A stretch of DNA of 64,000 bases, from assembly GCF_030147005.1 (NCBI RefSeq), contig NZ_JASLAW010000046.1, positions 8,724 to 72,723 of the forward strand. The letters are read 5' to 3'. This DNA is from Pseudomonas sp. Lineage in GTDB: Bacteria; Pseudomonadota; Gammaproteobacteria; Pseudomonadales; Pseudomonadaceae. Shown piece after piece: positions 42,480 to 51,286 of this stretch; within the stretch, counting starts at the first letter, position 1, and every line of letters starts with the position of its first letter. The notes beneath the pieces are model-generated. The model saw only the letters and a list, made by a program, of their open reading frames with translations, was not told the DNA's origin and did no database searches. The translations under genes were made by a program, and so were the position numbers.

Positions 42480-43259
42480 ATGCAACTGGACATCTACCAA
42501 GTCGACGCCTTCAGTGAACATGCTTTTGGCGGCAACCCGGCGGCGGTCTGCCCGCTCAGCGAGTGGCTGAGCGACGAGCAGCTGCAACATATCGCCGCTG
42601 AAAACAATCTTTCGGAAACCGCGTTTTTCGTACCCGTTGGTGACGGTTATGAATTGCGCTGGTTTACCCCGCAAGTCGAAGTCGACCTGTGCGGCCACGC
42701 CACATTGGCAGCGGCGTGGGTGTTGATTCACAAGTTGACGGGCGCGCCTTCAGTGTTGCGCTTTGCCACGCGCAGCGGCGAGCTTCGGGTGACGCGCAAT
42801 GGCGACGAGTTGGCGATGGATTTTCCGGCCAAACAACCTGAACGCTGCGAGCCGCCGAGTGGCATGTTGAGCGCACTCGGCCTTGAACACGCAGAGGTGT
42901 TCGGCACCGATGACTACATCGTGCTGGTGGAAGATGAAGCGCAGGTGGCCGCGCTTACACCGGATTTCGCGCGGCTCAGGGGCCTGCTAAAGCGTGGGAT
43001 TGCAGTCACCGCCAAAAGCACGCGGTTTGATTTTGTTTCGCGCTGGTTCGGCCCGAATGTAGGGGTCGATGAAGACCCGGTGACTGGCTCGGCCCATACA
43101 TCGCTGGCGCCGTTCTGGGCCGAGCGCCTGGGCAAGTCGCAATTGAGCGCTGAGCAAGGGGGTAAGCGCAGGGGCCAGTTGCGCTGTGAGCTTCAGGGTG
43201 ACCGGGTGATTATTGCCGGTAAGGCGGTGCTCTATATGCAGGGCGTGCTTTACCTTTAA
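42480..43259 (+). CDS. PhzF family phenazine-biosynthesis-like isomerase
   Basis: 259 residues from the ATG at 42480 with GGAG upstream. PhzF-fold signatures: LDIYQVDAFSEHAFGGNPAAVC, the catalytic glutamate in NNLSETAFF, TPQVEVDLCGHATLAAAW, and EDPVTGSAH in the second half. Family members are epimerases/isomerases that protonate or tautomerise small acids; most are unrelated to phenazines, and no phz genes are here. It stands alone between tRNA-Met and a strong bidirectional terminator. Confidence 0.93.
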   Translation: MQLDIYQVDAFSEHAFGGNPAAVCPLSEWLSDEQLQHIAAENNLSETAFFVPVGDGYELRWFTPQVEVDLCGHATLAAAWVLIHKLTGAPSVLRFATRSGELRVTRNGDELAMDFPAKQPERCEPPSGMLSALGLEHAEVFGTDDYIVLVEDEAQVAALTPDFARLRGLLKRGIAVTAKSTRFDFVSRWFGPNVGVDEDPVTGSAHTSLAPFWAERLGKSQLSAEQGGKRRGQLRCELQGDRVIIAGKAVLYMQGVLYL

Positions 43260-43293
43260 AAAACGACTTGCCCGAAGGCAAGCTGCTTTTTTT
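43258..43293. terminator. Bidirectional terminator after the PhzF-like gene
   Basis: CTTGCC-CGAA-GGCAAG stem (43267-43282) flanked by six A's on the left and seven T's on the right, so it can stop transcripts from both sides. The leftward function suggests a minus-strand transcription unit to the right. Confidence 0.8.
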
Positions 43294-43405
43294 ACCCTGC
43301 GGCTTGCCTTGACGCGTTGGAAGCTGGCGCCCTAATGCGCTGGTCCGCCAGGTCAATCGTCAGCTTGTGGCGAGGCAGGTCGCTCAACGTATCATTCAAG
43401 TTCAT
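43292..43405 (-). CDS. Possible small protein of 37 residues
   Basis: A minus-strand frame from an ATG at 43405 to a TAA at 43292-43294. It encodes a short soluble peptide, MNLNDTLSDLPRHKLTIDL followed by ADQRIRAPASNASRQAAG. It fills part of the 310-base gap between the PhzF-like gene and ggt. Support is indirect: pseudomonad-like codon use and a terminator with a T-run for leftward transcripts directly at its stop. No convincing ribosome site or family was recognised. It could also be a remnant of a longer gene. Confidence 0.35.
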   Translation of the reverse strand: MNLNDTLSDLPRHKLTIDLADQRIRAPASNASRQAAG

Positions 43406-43569
43406 CCGCATTCACCCCGTACTCGACGTCGACCTGCTTTCGCGTATGACTGAGTACGGCGCAGCTGGAAAAACCGGAAAAACCAGTCAACCCGCCCCAC
43501 CCCTCATCTACTGCGCTAAAGTCTGCCGACAGGAAGACCAGATCATTCTCAAAATGAACGGAGTTCAGC

Positions 43570-45381
43570 GTGCTTTTTATTTCCCGCCGTCAACTGTCCC
43601 TAGTGGCCATCACGCTCGCCCTGGCCGGCTGCCACACCAAGATCAATGAACAACCGCCCGCACCGGAGTTGGGTTCGGGCTATCGCACCGATCTCACCCC
43701 CCGCCACGCCGAGCGCCATATGGCTGCCGCCGCCAACCCGCTGGCCGCCGAAGCCGGGCGCGAGATATTGCGCCAGGGCGGCTCGGCAATCGACGCGGCG
43801 ATCGCCATGCAAGCGGTGCTGACGCTGGTGGAGCCGCAGTCCTCCGGCATCGGCGGAGGCGCATTTATCATGCTGTGGGACGGCAAAAACGTGCACGCCT
43901 ATGACGGCCGTGAAACGGCGCCGGCCGGGGCGACAGAGCGGTTGTTCCTGAACGCCGACGGTACGCCAATGGCATTCACCGATGCCCAGATTGGCGGGCG
44001 TTCGGTGGGCACGCCGGGGGTGTTGCGGGCACTGGAAATGGCGCACAGGAAGAACGGCCGTTTGCAGTGGGCCAAGCTGTTCGAACCGGCGATTCGCTTG
44101 TCCGAACAGGGCTTCGCGATCTCGCCGCGCTTGCACAGTTTGATCGCTGCGGACCGCTTCATCGCGCAATCGCCGGACATGGCCGCTTACTTTCTGAATG
44201 CCGACGGGTCGCCAAAAGCCACCGGCACGCTGTTGAAAAACCCGGCGCTGGCGAAGGTGTTCAAACGCATCGCCAAGGAAGGGCCGGACGCGCTGTACCA
44301 AGGCCCGATTGCCGATGAAATCGCACGCAAAGTGCAGGGCAATCGTAATGCCGGCAGCTTGACCCAGGCCGACCTCCAGGGCTACGCCGCCAAGGAACGC
44401 GCGCCGCTATGTACCGACTACAAACAATGGAAGGTGTGTGGCATGCCGCCGCCATCGTCAGGTGGGATCGCCGTCGCGCAAATCCTCGGCACGTTGCAAG
44501 CGTTGGAAACGCGCGACCCACGCCTGGCCATCGCGCCGATGACGCCGATCCGGAGCACCTCGCCGGCAGGGCTGGAACCCACGCCGCAAGCCGTGCACCT
44601 GATCGCCGAAGCCGGGCGCCTGGCCTTCGCTGACCGCGCACTTTACGTGGCCGATGCGGACTTCACGCCGGTGCCGGTTGCCGGCCTCGTCGCGCCCGAT
44701 TATCTGGCCCAGCGCGCGGCACTGATCGGTGAACGCAGCATGGGTGTTGCCAAGCCAGGCCAACCGGCGGGCCTGCAGCTAGCCTACGCGCCAGACCGTT
44801 CGCCGTTGCGCATCTCCACCTCGCAAGTGGTGGCCGTGGATGACCAGGGCGGCGCAGTCTCGATGACCACCACGGTGGAAGCGGCGTTCGGCTCGCATTT
44901 AATGGTCCAGGGCTTTTTGCTCAATAACCAGATGACCGACTTCTCGTTCATCCCCGAAGAAAACGGCCAGCCCGTCGCCAACCGTGTGCAGCCCGGCAAG
45001 CGTCCGCGTTCGGCGATGGCACCGACACTGGTGTTCGATCGCCATAGCGGTGAATTGCTGGCCACGGTGGGGTCGCCGGGCGGCTCGCAGATCATCGAAT
45101 ACGTGAGCAAGTCACTGGTGGCCATGCTCGATTGGAAACTCGATCCGCAAGCGGCCATCGGCCTGCCCAATTTCGGCAGCCGCAACGGCGCGACCGAACT
45201 GGAAGCCGGGTTGTTCAGCCCGGGCGTGAAACAGGCGTTGAAGAATCAAGGCCATGAGCTGAGCGAAATCGATATGACCAGCGGCGTCCAGGCGATCATT
45301 CGAACACGTGATGCTCAGGGCAAGGTGACACTCAGCGGCGGCGCCGACCCGCGACGCGAAGGCGAAGCACTGGGCGACTGA
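43570..45381 (+). CDS. ggt: Gamma-glutamyltransferase, lipoprotein-type
   Basis: 603 residues from a GTG at 43570 with GGAG upstream. A lipoprotein signal (LALAGC, Cys21) precedes the N-terminal nucleophile hydrolase. Motifs: SGIGGGAFIMLW, the autoprocessing/catalytic threonine in AVSMTTTVEAAFGS, and PRSAMAPTLVF. The enzyme cleaves itself into two subunits and hydrolyses glutathione or transfers its glutamyl group in the periplasm. Several Ggt paralogues exist in Pseudomonas, so the exact substrate is open. The gene faces ddl across a perfect hairpin. Confidence 0.92.
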   Translation: MLFISRRQLSLVAITLALAGCHTKINEQPPAPELGSGYRTDLTPRHAERHMAAAANPLAAEAGREILRQGGSAIDAAIAMQAVLTLVEPQSSGIGGGAFIMLWDGKNVHAYDGRETAPAGATERLFLNADGTPMAFTDAQIGGRSVGTPGVLRALEMAHRKNGRLQWAKLFEPAIRLSEQGFAISPRLHSLIAADRFIAQSPDMAAYFLNADGSPKATGTLLKNPALAKVFKRIAKEGPDALYQGPIADEIARKVQGNRNAGSLTQADLQGYAAKERAPLCTDYKQWKVCGMPPPSSGGIAVAQILGTLQALETRDPRLAIAPMTPIRSTSPAGLEPTPQAVHLIAEAGRLAFADRALYVADADFTPVPVAGLVAPDYLAQRAALIGERSMGVAKPGQPAGLQLAYAPDRSPLRISTSQVVAVDDQGGAVSMTTTVEAAFGSHLMVQGFLLNNQMTDFSFIPEENGQPVANRVQPGKRPRSAMAPTLVFDRHSGELLATVGSPGGSQIIEYVSKSLVAMLDWKLDPQAAIGLPNFGSRNGATELEAGLFSPGVKQALKNQGHELSEIDMTSGVQAIIRTRDAQGKVTLSGGADPRREGEALGD

Positions 45382-45384
45382 TCC

Positions 45385-45426
45385 GCCCTGCGTGGCGAGG
45401 GCGCCTGCTCCCTCGCCACGCAGGGC
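45385..45426. terminator. REP-like perfect hairpin between convergent ggt and ddl
   Basis: 17 bases (45385-45401) pair perfectly with 45410-45426 across an 8-base loop. The core GTGGCGAGGG / CCCTCGCCAC is the same as in the dispersed REP units of this window, so a REP palindrome appears to act as the two-way end of both genes. Confidence 0.75.
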
Positions 45427-45429
45427 GAC

Positions 45430-46524
45430 TCAGCGGTTGATCTTCAAACCCTTGCGCCCTGCATGCCGTTCCAGCGCCAGCTCGATCAAGCGGCTTACCA
45501 GTTCGCTATAACTCATGCCCGCCGCCTGCCACAACTTGGGGTACATGCTGATGCGGGTAAAACCGGGCAGTGAGTTGATTTCGTTGATCAGCACTTCGCC
45601 GTCGTCGGTGAGGAACACATCGACCCGCGCCAACCCTGCGCACCCCAACACCTCGAACGCCTCGATCGCCAGGCCGCGAATCTTCTCGCTGGCCTCATGG
45701 CTGATAGGCGCCGGCACCACGACCTGGGCGGCATCGGCGTCGATGTATTTGCTGTCATAGGAATAGAACCCGCTGCTGACCACGATCTCGCCGCAACCGC
45801 TCGCGATGGGGTGCTCATTGCCCAACACCGCGCATTCGATTTCGCGGCCTTGAACGGCGGCTTCAACCAGCACTTTTTCATCGAAACCCAAGGCCAGTTC
45901 GACTGCGCTGTGGTATTGGGCCTCGCTGTCGACTTTGCTGACGCCCACGGAAGACCCCTGGTTGGCGGGCTTGACGAACATCGGCAAACCGAGCTTGCCC
46001 ACGGCCGTCGCAAAGGACGTGCGCGCCGCGTTGCTGCGAGTCAGCGTAATGAACGGGGTGACGGCAATACCGGCGTCGCGCAACAGGCGTTTGCTGATGT
46101 CCTTGTCCATGCAGACTGCCGAGCCGAGCACGTCGGAGCCGACGAAGGGCAGGTCAGCCATGCGCAGCATGCCTTGCAGGCAACCGTCTTCGCCGAGGGT
46201 GCCGTGGACGATGGGAAAGATCACGTCGATGTGTTCGAGCAAGCCCTGGCCGGACGTCTCAACCACCTGCTGGCTGGCTTTGCCGGGCACCACCGCCAGT
46301 TCACGGTTGGACTGGTTGAGGGCAATCAAGGCCGGGTTTTCCTGGTTGATCAGGAAGTTGGAGGTGTCATTAAGATGCCAGTGCCCGGCCTTGTCGATAC
46401 CGATCAGGATCGGCTCGTAGCGCGAACGGTCAAGGGCGTCGACGATGTTGCGCGCCGATTGCAACGACACTTCGTGCTCGGCCGAACGGCCGCCAAAAAT
46501 AATCCCTACCCGCACCTTGCTCAT
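45430..46524 (-). CDS. ddlA: D-alanine--D-alanine ligase (DdlA type)
   Basis: 364 residues, the longer A-type enzyme. ATP-grasp motifs: VGIIFGGRSAEHEVSL at the start, HGTLGEDGCLQGML, KPANQGSSVGVSKV, and metal-binding VLINEINSLPGFT. It joins two D-alanines for peptidoglycan. It is not in the mur-fts cluster, as expected for the A paralogue. 42 bases separate its start from the LysE gene end, both on the minus strand. Confidence 0.95.
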   Translation of the reverse strand: MSKVRVGIIFGGRSAEHEVSLQSARNIVDALDRSRYEPILIGIDKAGHWHLNDTSNFLINQENPALIALNQSNRELAVVPGKASQQVVETSGQGLLEHIDVIFPIVHGTLGEDGCLQGMLRMADLPFVGSDVLGSAVCMDKDISKRLLRDAGIAVTPFITLTRSNAARTSFATAVGKLGLPMFVKPANQGSSVGVSKVDSEAQYHSAVELALGFDEKVLVEAAVQGREIECAVLGNEHPIASGCGEIVVSSGFYSYDSKYIDADAAQVVVPAPISHEASEKIRGLAIEAFEVLGCAGLARVDVFLTDDGEVLINEINSLPGFTRISMYPKLWQAAGMSYSELVSRLIELALERHAGRKGLKINR

Positions 46525-46566
46525 GAACCGTCCTCACTATTGAAAGTAGCTTCTTACCACGGCCGA

Positions 46567-47205
46567 TCAGCGATTCGCCACCAGATGTGCACCGAACAGA
46601 ACGTAGCAACCCCCGGAAAAACGATCGAGCCATTTACGCGAACGGCTGTAAAGATTGGCCATGCGCTCGCTGGAAAACACCAGCGCCACACTGGCGTACC
46701 AACTGAACGACAACGTCGCCATGGTAATCACCGCCAAGGTCAGCAACATCGGCGAAGGCGACGGCGGCATGGTGGAGGCGAAGACAGTGGCGACGAACAG
46801 CGCCGCCTTGGGGTTGGACAGGTTGCCCAGCAGCCCCAGGCGCCAGGCGGAAAACAGCGAGCGCCGCACCTGATCCGGCAATGGGCTCCGGCCCATGCTG
46901 GGTGCCGAGCGCTTGAACAATTTCAGCCCCAGATAAATCAGGTAGCAGCCACCGATGATCTTGAACGCCAGATACAACATGGGCGCGGCAGTAAACAGCG
47001 ACTTGATCCCCAGCCCACCCGCCAACCCCCACAGGATCGTACCGGTGGCCACGCCCGCCGAAGCCACTACCCCATGGCGTCGCGAACAGCTGGCGGCCAG
47101 TTGGGCGGTGTTGAAGAAGTTGGGCCCGGGCGTGACCACCGCCACGGTCCACAGCAGGGCCAACGAGACCAGCGGCGCCACATAGGCGCTGTTGAGCAGT
47201 TCCAT
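46567..47205 (-). CDS. LysE/RhtB family amino-acid exporter
   Basis: 212 residues with about six membrane helices and the family signature VVTPGPNFFNTAQLAAS near the N-terminus plus GLLGNLSNPKAALFVATVF in the middle. It exports an amino acid or related solute across the inner membrane. The divergent AraC regulator at 47341 probably controls it, the usual arrangement in pseudomonads. Confidence 0.93.
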   Translation of the reverse strand: MELLNSAYVAPLVSLALLWTVAVVTPGPNFFNTAQLAASCSRRHGVVASAGVATGTILWGLAGGLGIKSLFTAAPMLYLAFKIIGGCYLIYLGLKLFKRSAPSMGRSPLPDQVRRSLFSAWRLGLLGNLSNPKAALFVATVFASTMPPSPSPMLLTLAVITMATLSFSWYASVALVFSSERMANLYSRSRKWLDRFSGGCYVLFGAHLVANR

Positions 47206-47340
47206 CGCAGCGTCCTCAGCGTGATACGCAAGCCTGGATCATAGGCCTGGCCGAACACCTGCACAATCGTACAAGACCTGCGCAGACAAGGCATACAGAC
47301 TGGGTTAACGTGTTTCCAACTCCTTTTGTGACAAGTCACC

Positions 47341-48150
47341 ATGGGCAACCCTACCCACACCCTCGACTGGCTGCACCGCGCCCCGCACGCCAGCGGCCTG
47401 GACCGTATCGAAGCCTACTTTGCCGGCTTCGCGTTCGACCCTCATCGCCATGACACCTACGCCATCGGACGCACGCTGTTCGGCGTGCAGAGTTTTCATT
47501 ATCGCGGCGGTATGACCCATAGCTTGCCCGGCACCACCATGGTGATTCATCCCGATGAAACCCATGACGGCCGTGCGGGCAGTGCGGAGGGCTTCAAGTA
47601 CCGGATGATTTACGTGCAGCCGGCGCTGATCCAGCAGATCCTCGGCGGCAAGCCGTTGCCCTTCATACCTGGCGGGGTGTCCACCGACCCTCGGCTGCAT
47701 CGCGCCAGCGAAGTGTTGCTGCAAAGCCTGGATTGCCCGATCGACCCGATGCAAGAACAGGACGCGATGTTCGACCTGGCCCAGGCGCTGAGCGATGCGT
47801 GCGGGGCAATCGTCAGCCGCAAATCCTTCGACTACATCGCCGCCGAGCGCGCCCGGGAATTTATCCACAGCGCCCTGGGCCGCACCATCACCCTGGATGA
47901 AATAGCCGACCATGCCGAGCGCGACCGCTGGGCGTTGTCGCGGGACTTCCGCTTGCTGTTCGGCACCAGCCCCTACCGCTACCTGACCATGCGTCGGCTG
48001 GACCTGGTGCGCCAATTGTTGGCCCAGGGCCAATCGTTGGTGGACGCGGCGATGACCGCCGGGTTCACCGACCAAAGCCACATGACCCGGCAGTTTCGCA
48101 GTACCTACGGCATGCCGCCGTCGCGCTGGGTGAAAATGCTCGGGCGCTGA
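47341..48150 (+). CDS. AraC family transcriptional regulator
   Basis: 269 residues. An N-terminal cupin-like AraC ligand domain (FDPHRHDTYAIGRTLFGVQSF; SLPGTTMVIHPDETHDG) precedes two C-terminal helix-turn-helix units (ITLDEIADHAERDRWALSRDF and SLVDAAMTAGFTDQSHMTRQF). It is divergent from the LysE exporter with 135 bases between the starts, so it likely regulates that gene in response to the exported amino acid. Confidence 0.93.
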   Translation: MGNPTHTLDWLHRAPHASGLDRIEAYFAGFAFDPHRHDTYAIGRTLFGVQSFHYRGGMTHSLPGTTMVIHPDETHDGRAGSAEGFKYRMIYVQPALIQQILGGKPLPFIPGGVSTDPRLHRASEVLLQSLDCPIDPMQEQDAMFDLAQALSDACGAIVSRKSFDYIAAERAREFIHSALGRTITLDEIADHAERDRWALSRDFRLLFGTSPYRYLTMRRLDLVRQLLAQGQSLVDAAMTAGFTDQSHMTRQFRSTYGMPPSRWVKMLGR

Positions 48151-48236
48151 GTTGCCGGCCCCCAAATCGGTGTCGGATTACGGGCACACCGGGCATGTGC
48201 GGGACAACCAGCGTCCTGATCGGCTGCAGGCCGTCA

Positions 48237-48260
48237 CGGGAGCAAGCTCCCTCGCCACAG
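48237..48260. repeat. REP half-site remnant
   Basis: CGGGAGCAAGCTCCCTCGCCACAG matches one arm of the dispersed REP units (10961-10987) but has no partner arm. It sits between the convergent AraC and MFS genes. Confidence 0.6.
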
Positions 48261-48262
48261 GT

Positions 48263-49543
48263 TCAGGTGTGGCGCTTGCCGAACAGCGCCACACTTGCTA
48301 CGCCCACCGCGCCCATCACCACGCAGTAGCCCACGCAAATCCATGGACGGGTGGGCATCAACGCAATCAGCATCAGCGGCGTGGTACTCGCCCACAGCGC
48401 ATAGGCAATGTTGTAGGTGAAGGAAATTCCCGACACGCGCACATGCGCCGGAAACAGCTCGACCATCACCGACGGCACCGCGCCCACCACCCCGCAGCTC
48501 AAACCTGCCACGGCATACGCGGCGCCCAACCAGATACCGCCGCTGATCAGGCTGGCATACAGGATAAACACGCCCACCGGGAGCAGCAGGCTGTAGACCA
48601 GCACCGCGCGCCAGGCACCGATGCGGTCCACCAGCAGGCCGGCCACTACGCAGCCGATATTGAGGAACACAATCCCCAACGCGCTCAAGGCGAAGGTGTG
48701 GCTGGGGCTCATGCCGAAGGTTTTCTGCATCATGGTCGGGGTGATGACCACGAGCACCACCACCGCCGAAGTGAGCACGCAGGTGAGGATCATCGCCGGC
48801 AGTAACACGGCGCGGTGGTCGCGCAGTACGGTGCGCAGCGGCAGCTCGGCGGCGGCCTCGCGACGGGCCTGCATTTCGAGGAACACCGGGGTTTCGCTGA
48901 GCCAGCGGCGCAGCCATACGCCGATCACGCCGAATACGCCGCCGAGCAAAAAGGGCAAGCGCCAGGCGTAATCGAGAATTTCGGCCGGGGTGAAGACGTG
49001 TGCAAGCAGTGTGGCCGTGAGCGCGCCAAGCAAGTAACCGAACGTCAGGCCGGCTTGCAGAAACCCCAAGGCATAACCGCGATGATGACGCGGCGCGTGT
49101 TCTGCGACGAAGGTCCAGGCGCTGGGCACTTCACCGCCCACTGCAGCGCCTTGCAATACACGCAGCGCCAGCAGAATCAGCGGTGCGAAATAGCCGATTT
49201 GCGCGTAGGTCGGCATGATGCCGATCAACAGGCAGGGCAAGGCCATCATCAGTATGCTCAGGCTGAACACGCGCTTGCGTCCCAGGTGGTCGGCAAAATG
49301 CGCCATCAGGATGCCGCCCAGCGGGCGTGCGAGGTAGCCGGTGACGAAAATGCCGAAGCTTTGCAGCAGGCGCAGCCATTCGGGCATTTCAGGGGGGAAA
49401 AACAGTTGGCTGAGGGTCAGCGCGAAGAACACGAAGATAATGAAATCGTAGATTTCCAGGGCGCCACCGAGGGCGGCCAGGCCCAGGGTTTTGTAGTCGG
49501 AGCGGGAAAAACGCTGCGCCTGTGAAGAAGAGGTGGCAGTCAT
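48263..49543 (-). CDS. MFS transporter, metabolite:H+ symporter type
   Basis: About 426 residues and twelve membrane helices. The N-terminal GGALEIYDFIIFVFFALTL and LARPLGGILMAHFADHLGRKRVF segments are those of the metabolite:H+ symporter (MHS) branch that takes up organic acids and betaines. Two starts are possible (49549 and 49543); the second has a GAG site at good distance. No neighbouring pathway genes reveal the substrate. Confidence 0.9.
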   Translation of the reverse strand: MTATSSSQAQRFSRSDYKTLGLAALGGALEIYDFIIFVFFALTLSQLFFPPEMPEWLRLLQSFGIFVTGYLARPLGGILMAHFADHLGRKRVFSLSILMMALPCLLIGIMPTYAQIGYFAPLILLALRVLQGAAVGGEVPSAWTFVAEHAPRHHRGYALGFLQAGLTFGYLLGALTATLLAHVFTPAEILDYAWRLPFLLGGVFGVIGVWLRRWLSETPVFLEMQARREAAAELPLRTVLRDHRAVLLPAMILTCVLTSAVVVLVVITPTMMQKTFGMSPSHTFALSALGIVFLNIGCVVAGLLVDRIGAWRAVLVYSLLLPVGVFILYASLISGGIWLGAAYAVAGLSCGVVGAVPSVMVELFPAHVRVSGISFTYNIAYALWASTTPLMLIALMPTRPWICVGYCVVMGAVGVASVALFGKRHT

Positions 49544-49728
49544 GTACATGCTCGGCAGACAAACAAAATGGCGTGCAGATTATGAGCTGAACCGGATGAT
49601 GGCAATCGCGACGGATATATTTGTTTTACTCATTGATCGATGAAGATAACTACATTCCCAAATCAATGATCCTGGAGGAACATGCCGGAAAACTGCCAAA
49701 CCTATAATAAATACAAGAGGAAATACTC

Positions 49729-51147
49729 GTGGCCGACGCTATCGAAGAAAGCCGCTATGCCCGATTTGCCCTGCGTTGCTCCAACTTCGCCGAGCGCTGG
49801 TTTCCAGACTCCTGGGTGTTCGCCGCCCTCGCCGTGATCATCGTCACCGTGGCCACCCTGGGCATGGGCGCTGCACCCACCGAAGCCGCCAAAGCGTTTG
49901 GTGATGGGTTCTGGAGCCTGATTCCGTTCACCATGCAAATGGCCTTTGTGGTGATCGGTGGCTATGTGGTCGCCAGTTCGCCGCCTGCGGTGAAACTGAT
50001 TGACCGCCTGGCGCGCATTCCGAAGAACGGCCGGTCGGCCGTGGCCTGGGTCGCGTTGATTTCCATGGTGGCCTCGCTGCTCAACTGGGGTTTGTCCCTG
50101 GTGTTCGGCGGTTTGCTGGTGCGCGCGCTGGCCCGGCGCACGGACCTGCGCATGGACTACCGTGCCGCCGGCGCTGCCGCCTATCTGGGCCTGGGCGCGG
50201 TGTGGGCGCTGGGGTTGTCGTCATCGGCCGCACAGTTGCAGGCCAACCCGGCCAGCTTGCCGCCGTCGATCCTGGCGATCACCGGGATGATCCCGTTTAC
50301 CGAGACCATCTTCCTGTGGCAATCGGGCGTGATGTTGCTGGCACTGATCGTGGTCTCGCTGATCATCGCCTACGCCACCGCGCCGGGCCCGAACAGCGCG
50401 CGCGATGCCCAGGCCTGCGGCGTCGACCCCGCGTTCAACCTGCCCAAGCCGCAGCCGCCCACCCGCCCCGGCGAATGGTTGGAACACAGCCCACTGCTGA
50501 CTATTTTGCTGGCGCTGCTGGCGGCCGGTTGGTTGTTCCACGAGTTCTCCAGCAAACCGGCAATCAGCGCCATCTCGGGGCTCAACACCTATAACTTCCT
50601 GTTCATCATGGTTGGCGCGCTGCTGCACTGGCGCCCACGCAGTTTCCTCGATGCCGTGGCCCGCGCCGTGCCGACCACCACTGGCGTGCTGATCCAGTTC
50701 CCGCTGTACGGCTCGATTGCAGCGCTGATGACCGTGGTCAAAGGCGGCGACGGTCAGACCCTGGCGCACCATATCTCGCTGTTCTTCACCTCCATCGCGT
50801 CCCACGACACCTACGCACTGTTGATGGGCGTGTACTCGGCGGTGCTGGGCTTCTTCATTCCATCCGGCGGCGGTAAATGGATCATCGAAGCGCCTTACGT
50901 GATGCAAGTGGCCAATGACCTGCAATATCACCTGGGCTGGGCGGTGCAGATCTACAACGCGGCCGAAGCGCTGCCGAACTTGATCAACCCGTTCTATATG
51001 CTGCCGTTGCTCGGGGTACTGGGGTTGAAGGCGCGGGACTTGATCGGGTTTTCGTTCGTGCAGTTGCTGGTGCACACGCCGTTGGTGTTGTTCCTGCTGT
51101 GGGCGTTGGGCACGACCTTGAGGTATTTACCACCGGTGATGCCTTAA
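49729..51147 (+). CDS. Short-chain fatty acid transporter, AtoE/TIGR00366 family
   Basis: 472 residues from a GTG at 49729 with an AGAGGAA site. It has about ten to twelve membrane helices and the conserved FIPSGGGKWIIEAPYVM segment of the AtoE family. Relatives import short-chain fatty acids such as acetoacetate or butyrate. No ato genes are adjacent. The 179-base leader holds an 8-bp inverted repeat (TCATTGAT at 49630-49637, ATCAATGA at 49662-49669), a possible operator. Confidence 0.9.
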   Translation: MADAIEESRYARFALRCSNFAERWFPDSWVFAALAVIIVTVATLGMGAAPTEAAKAFGDGFWSLIPFTMQMAFVVIGGYVVASSPPAVKLIDRLARIPKNGRSAVAWVALISMVASLLNWGLSLVFGGLLVRALARRTDLRMDYRAAGAAAYLGLGAVWALGLSSSAAQLQANPASLPPSILAITGMIPFTETIFLWQSGVMLLALIVVSLIIAYATAPGPNSARDAQACGVDPAFNLPKPQPPTRPGEWLEHSPLLTILLALLAAGWLFHEFSSKPAISAISGLNTYNFLFIMVGALLHWRPRSFLDAVARAVPTTTGVLIQFPLYGSIAALMTVVKGGDGQTLAHHISLFFTSIASHDTYALLMGVYSAVLGFFIPSGGGKWIIEAPYVMQVANDLQYHLGWAVQIYNAAEALPNLINPFYMLPLLGVLGLKARDLIGFSFVQLLVHTPLVLFLLWALGTTLRYLPPVMP

Positions 51148-51158
51148 GAGCAGCGCCA

Positions 51159-51211
51159 AGCTGCAGGTTTTTAGCCTCAAGCGTGCTGCTTGAGGTTTGG
51201 AACTTGTAGCT
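51159..51211. repeat. Imperfect inverted repeat after the AtoE-like gene
   Basis: Two arms of 24 bases (51159-51182 and 51188-51211) with an inner perfect CCTCAAGC/GCTTGAGG and a 5-base loop. It could form a terminator-like structure and resembles a dispersed pseudomonad palindrome. It lies before the phosphoesterase gene. Confidence 0.6.
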
Positions 51212-51286
51212 TTCTTAATTCCGTCACATTCGATTGCTACCGTCCTGCGAAATATCTTGCAACATTTCGCCAAGGACTCCCGCGCA

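Noticed and set aside
42480..43259. Phenazine biosynthesis locus
   Set aside because: Only a PhzF-fold protein is present; no other phz genes are nearby, and most PhzF-like proteins are unrelated to phenazines.
43317..43649. 110-codon frame upstream of and overlapping the start of ggt
   Set aside because: It overlaps the lipoprotein signal of ggt in another frame and has no ribosome site or conserved pattern.
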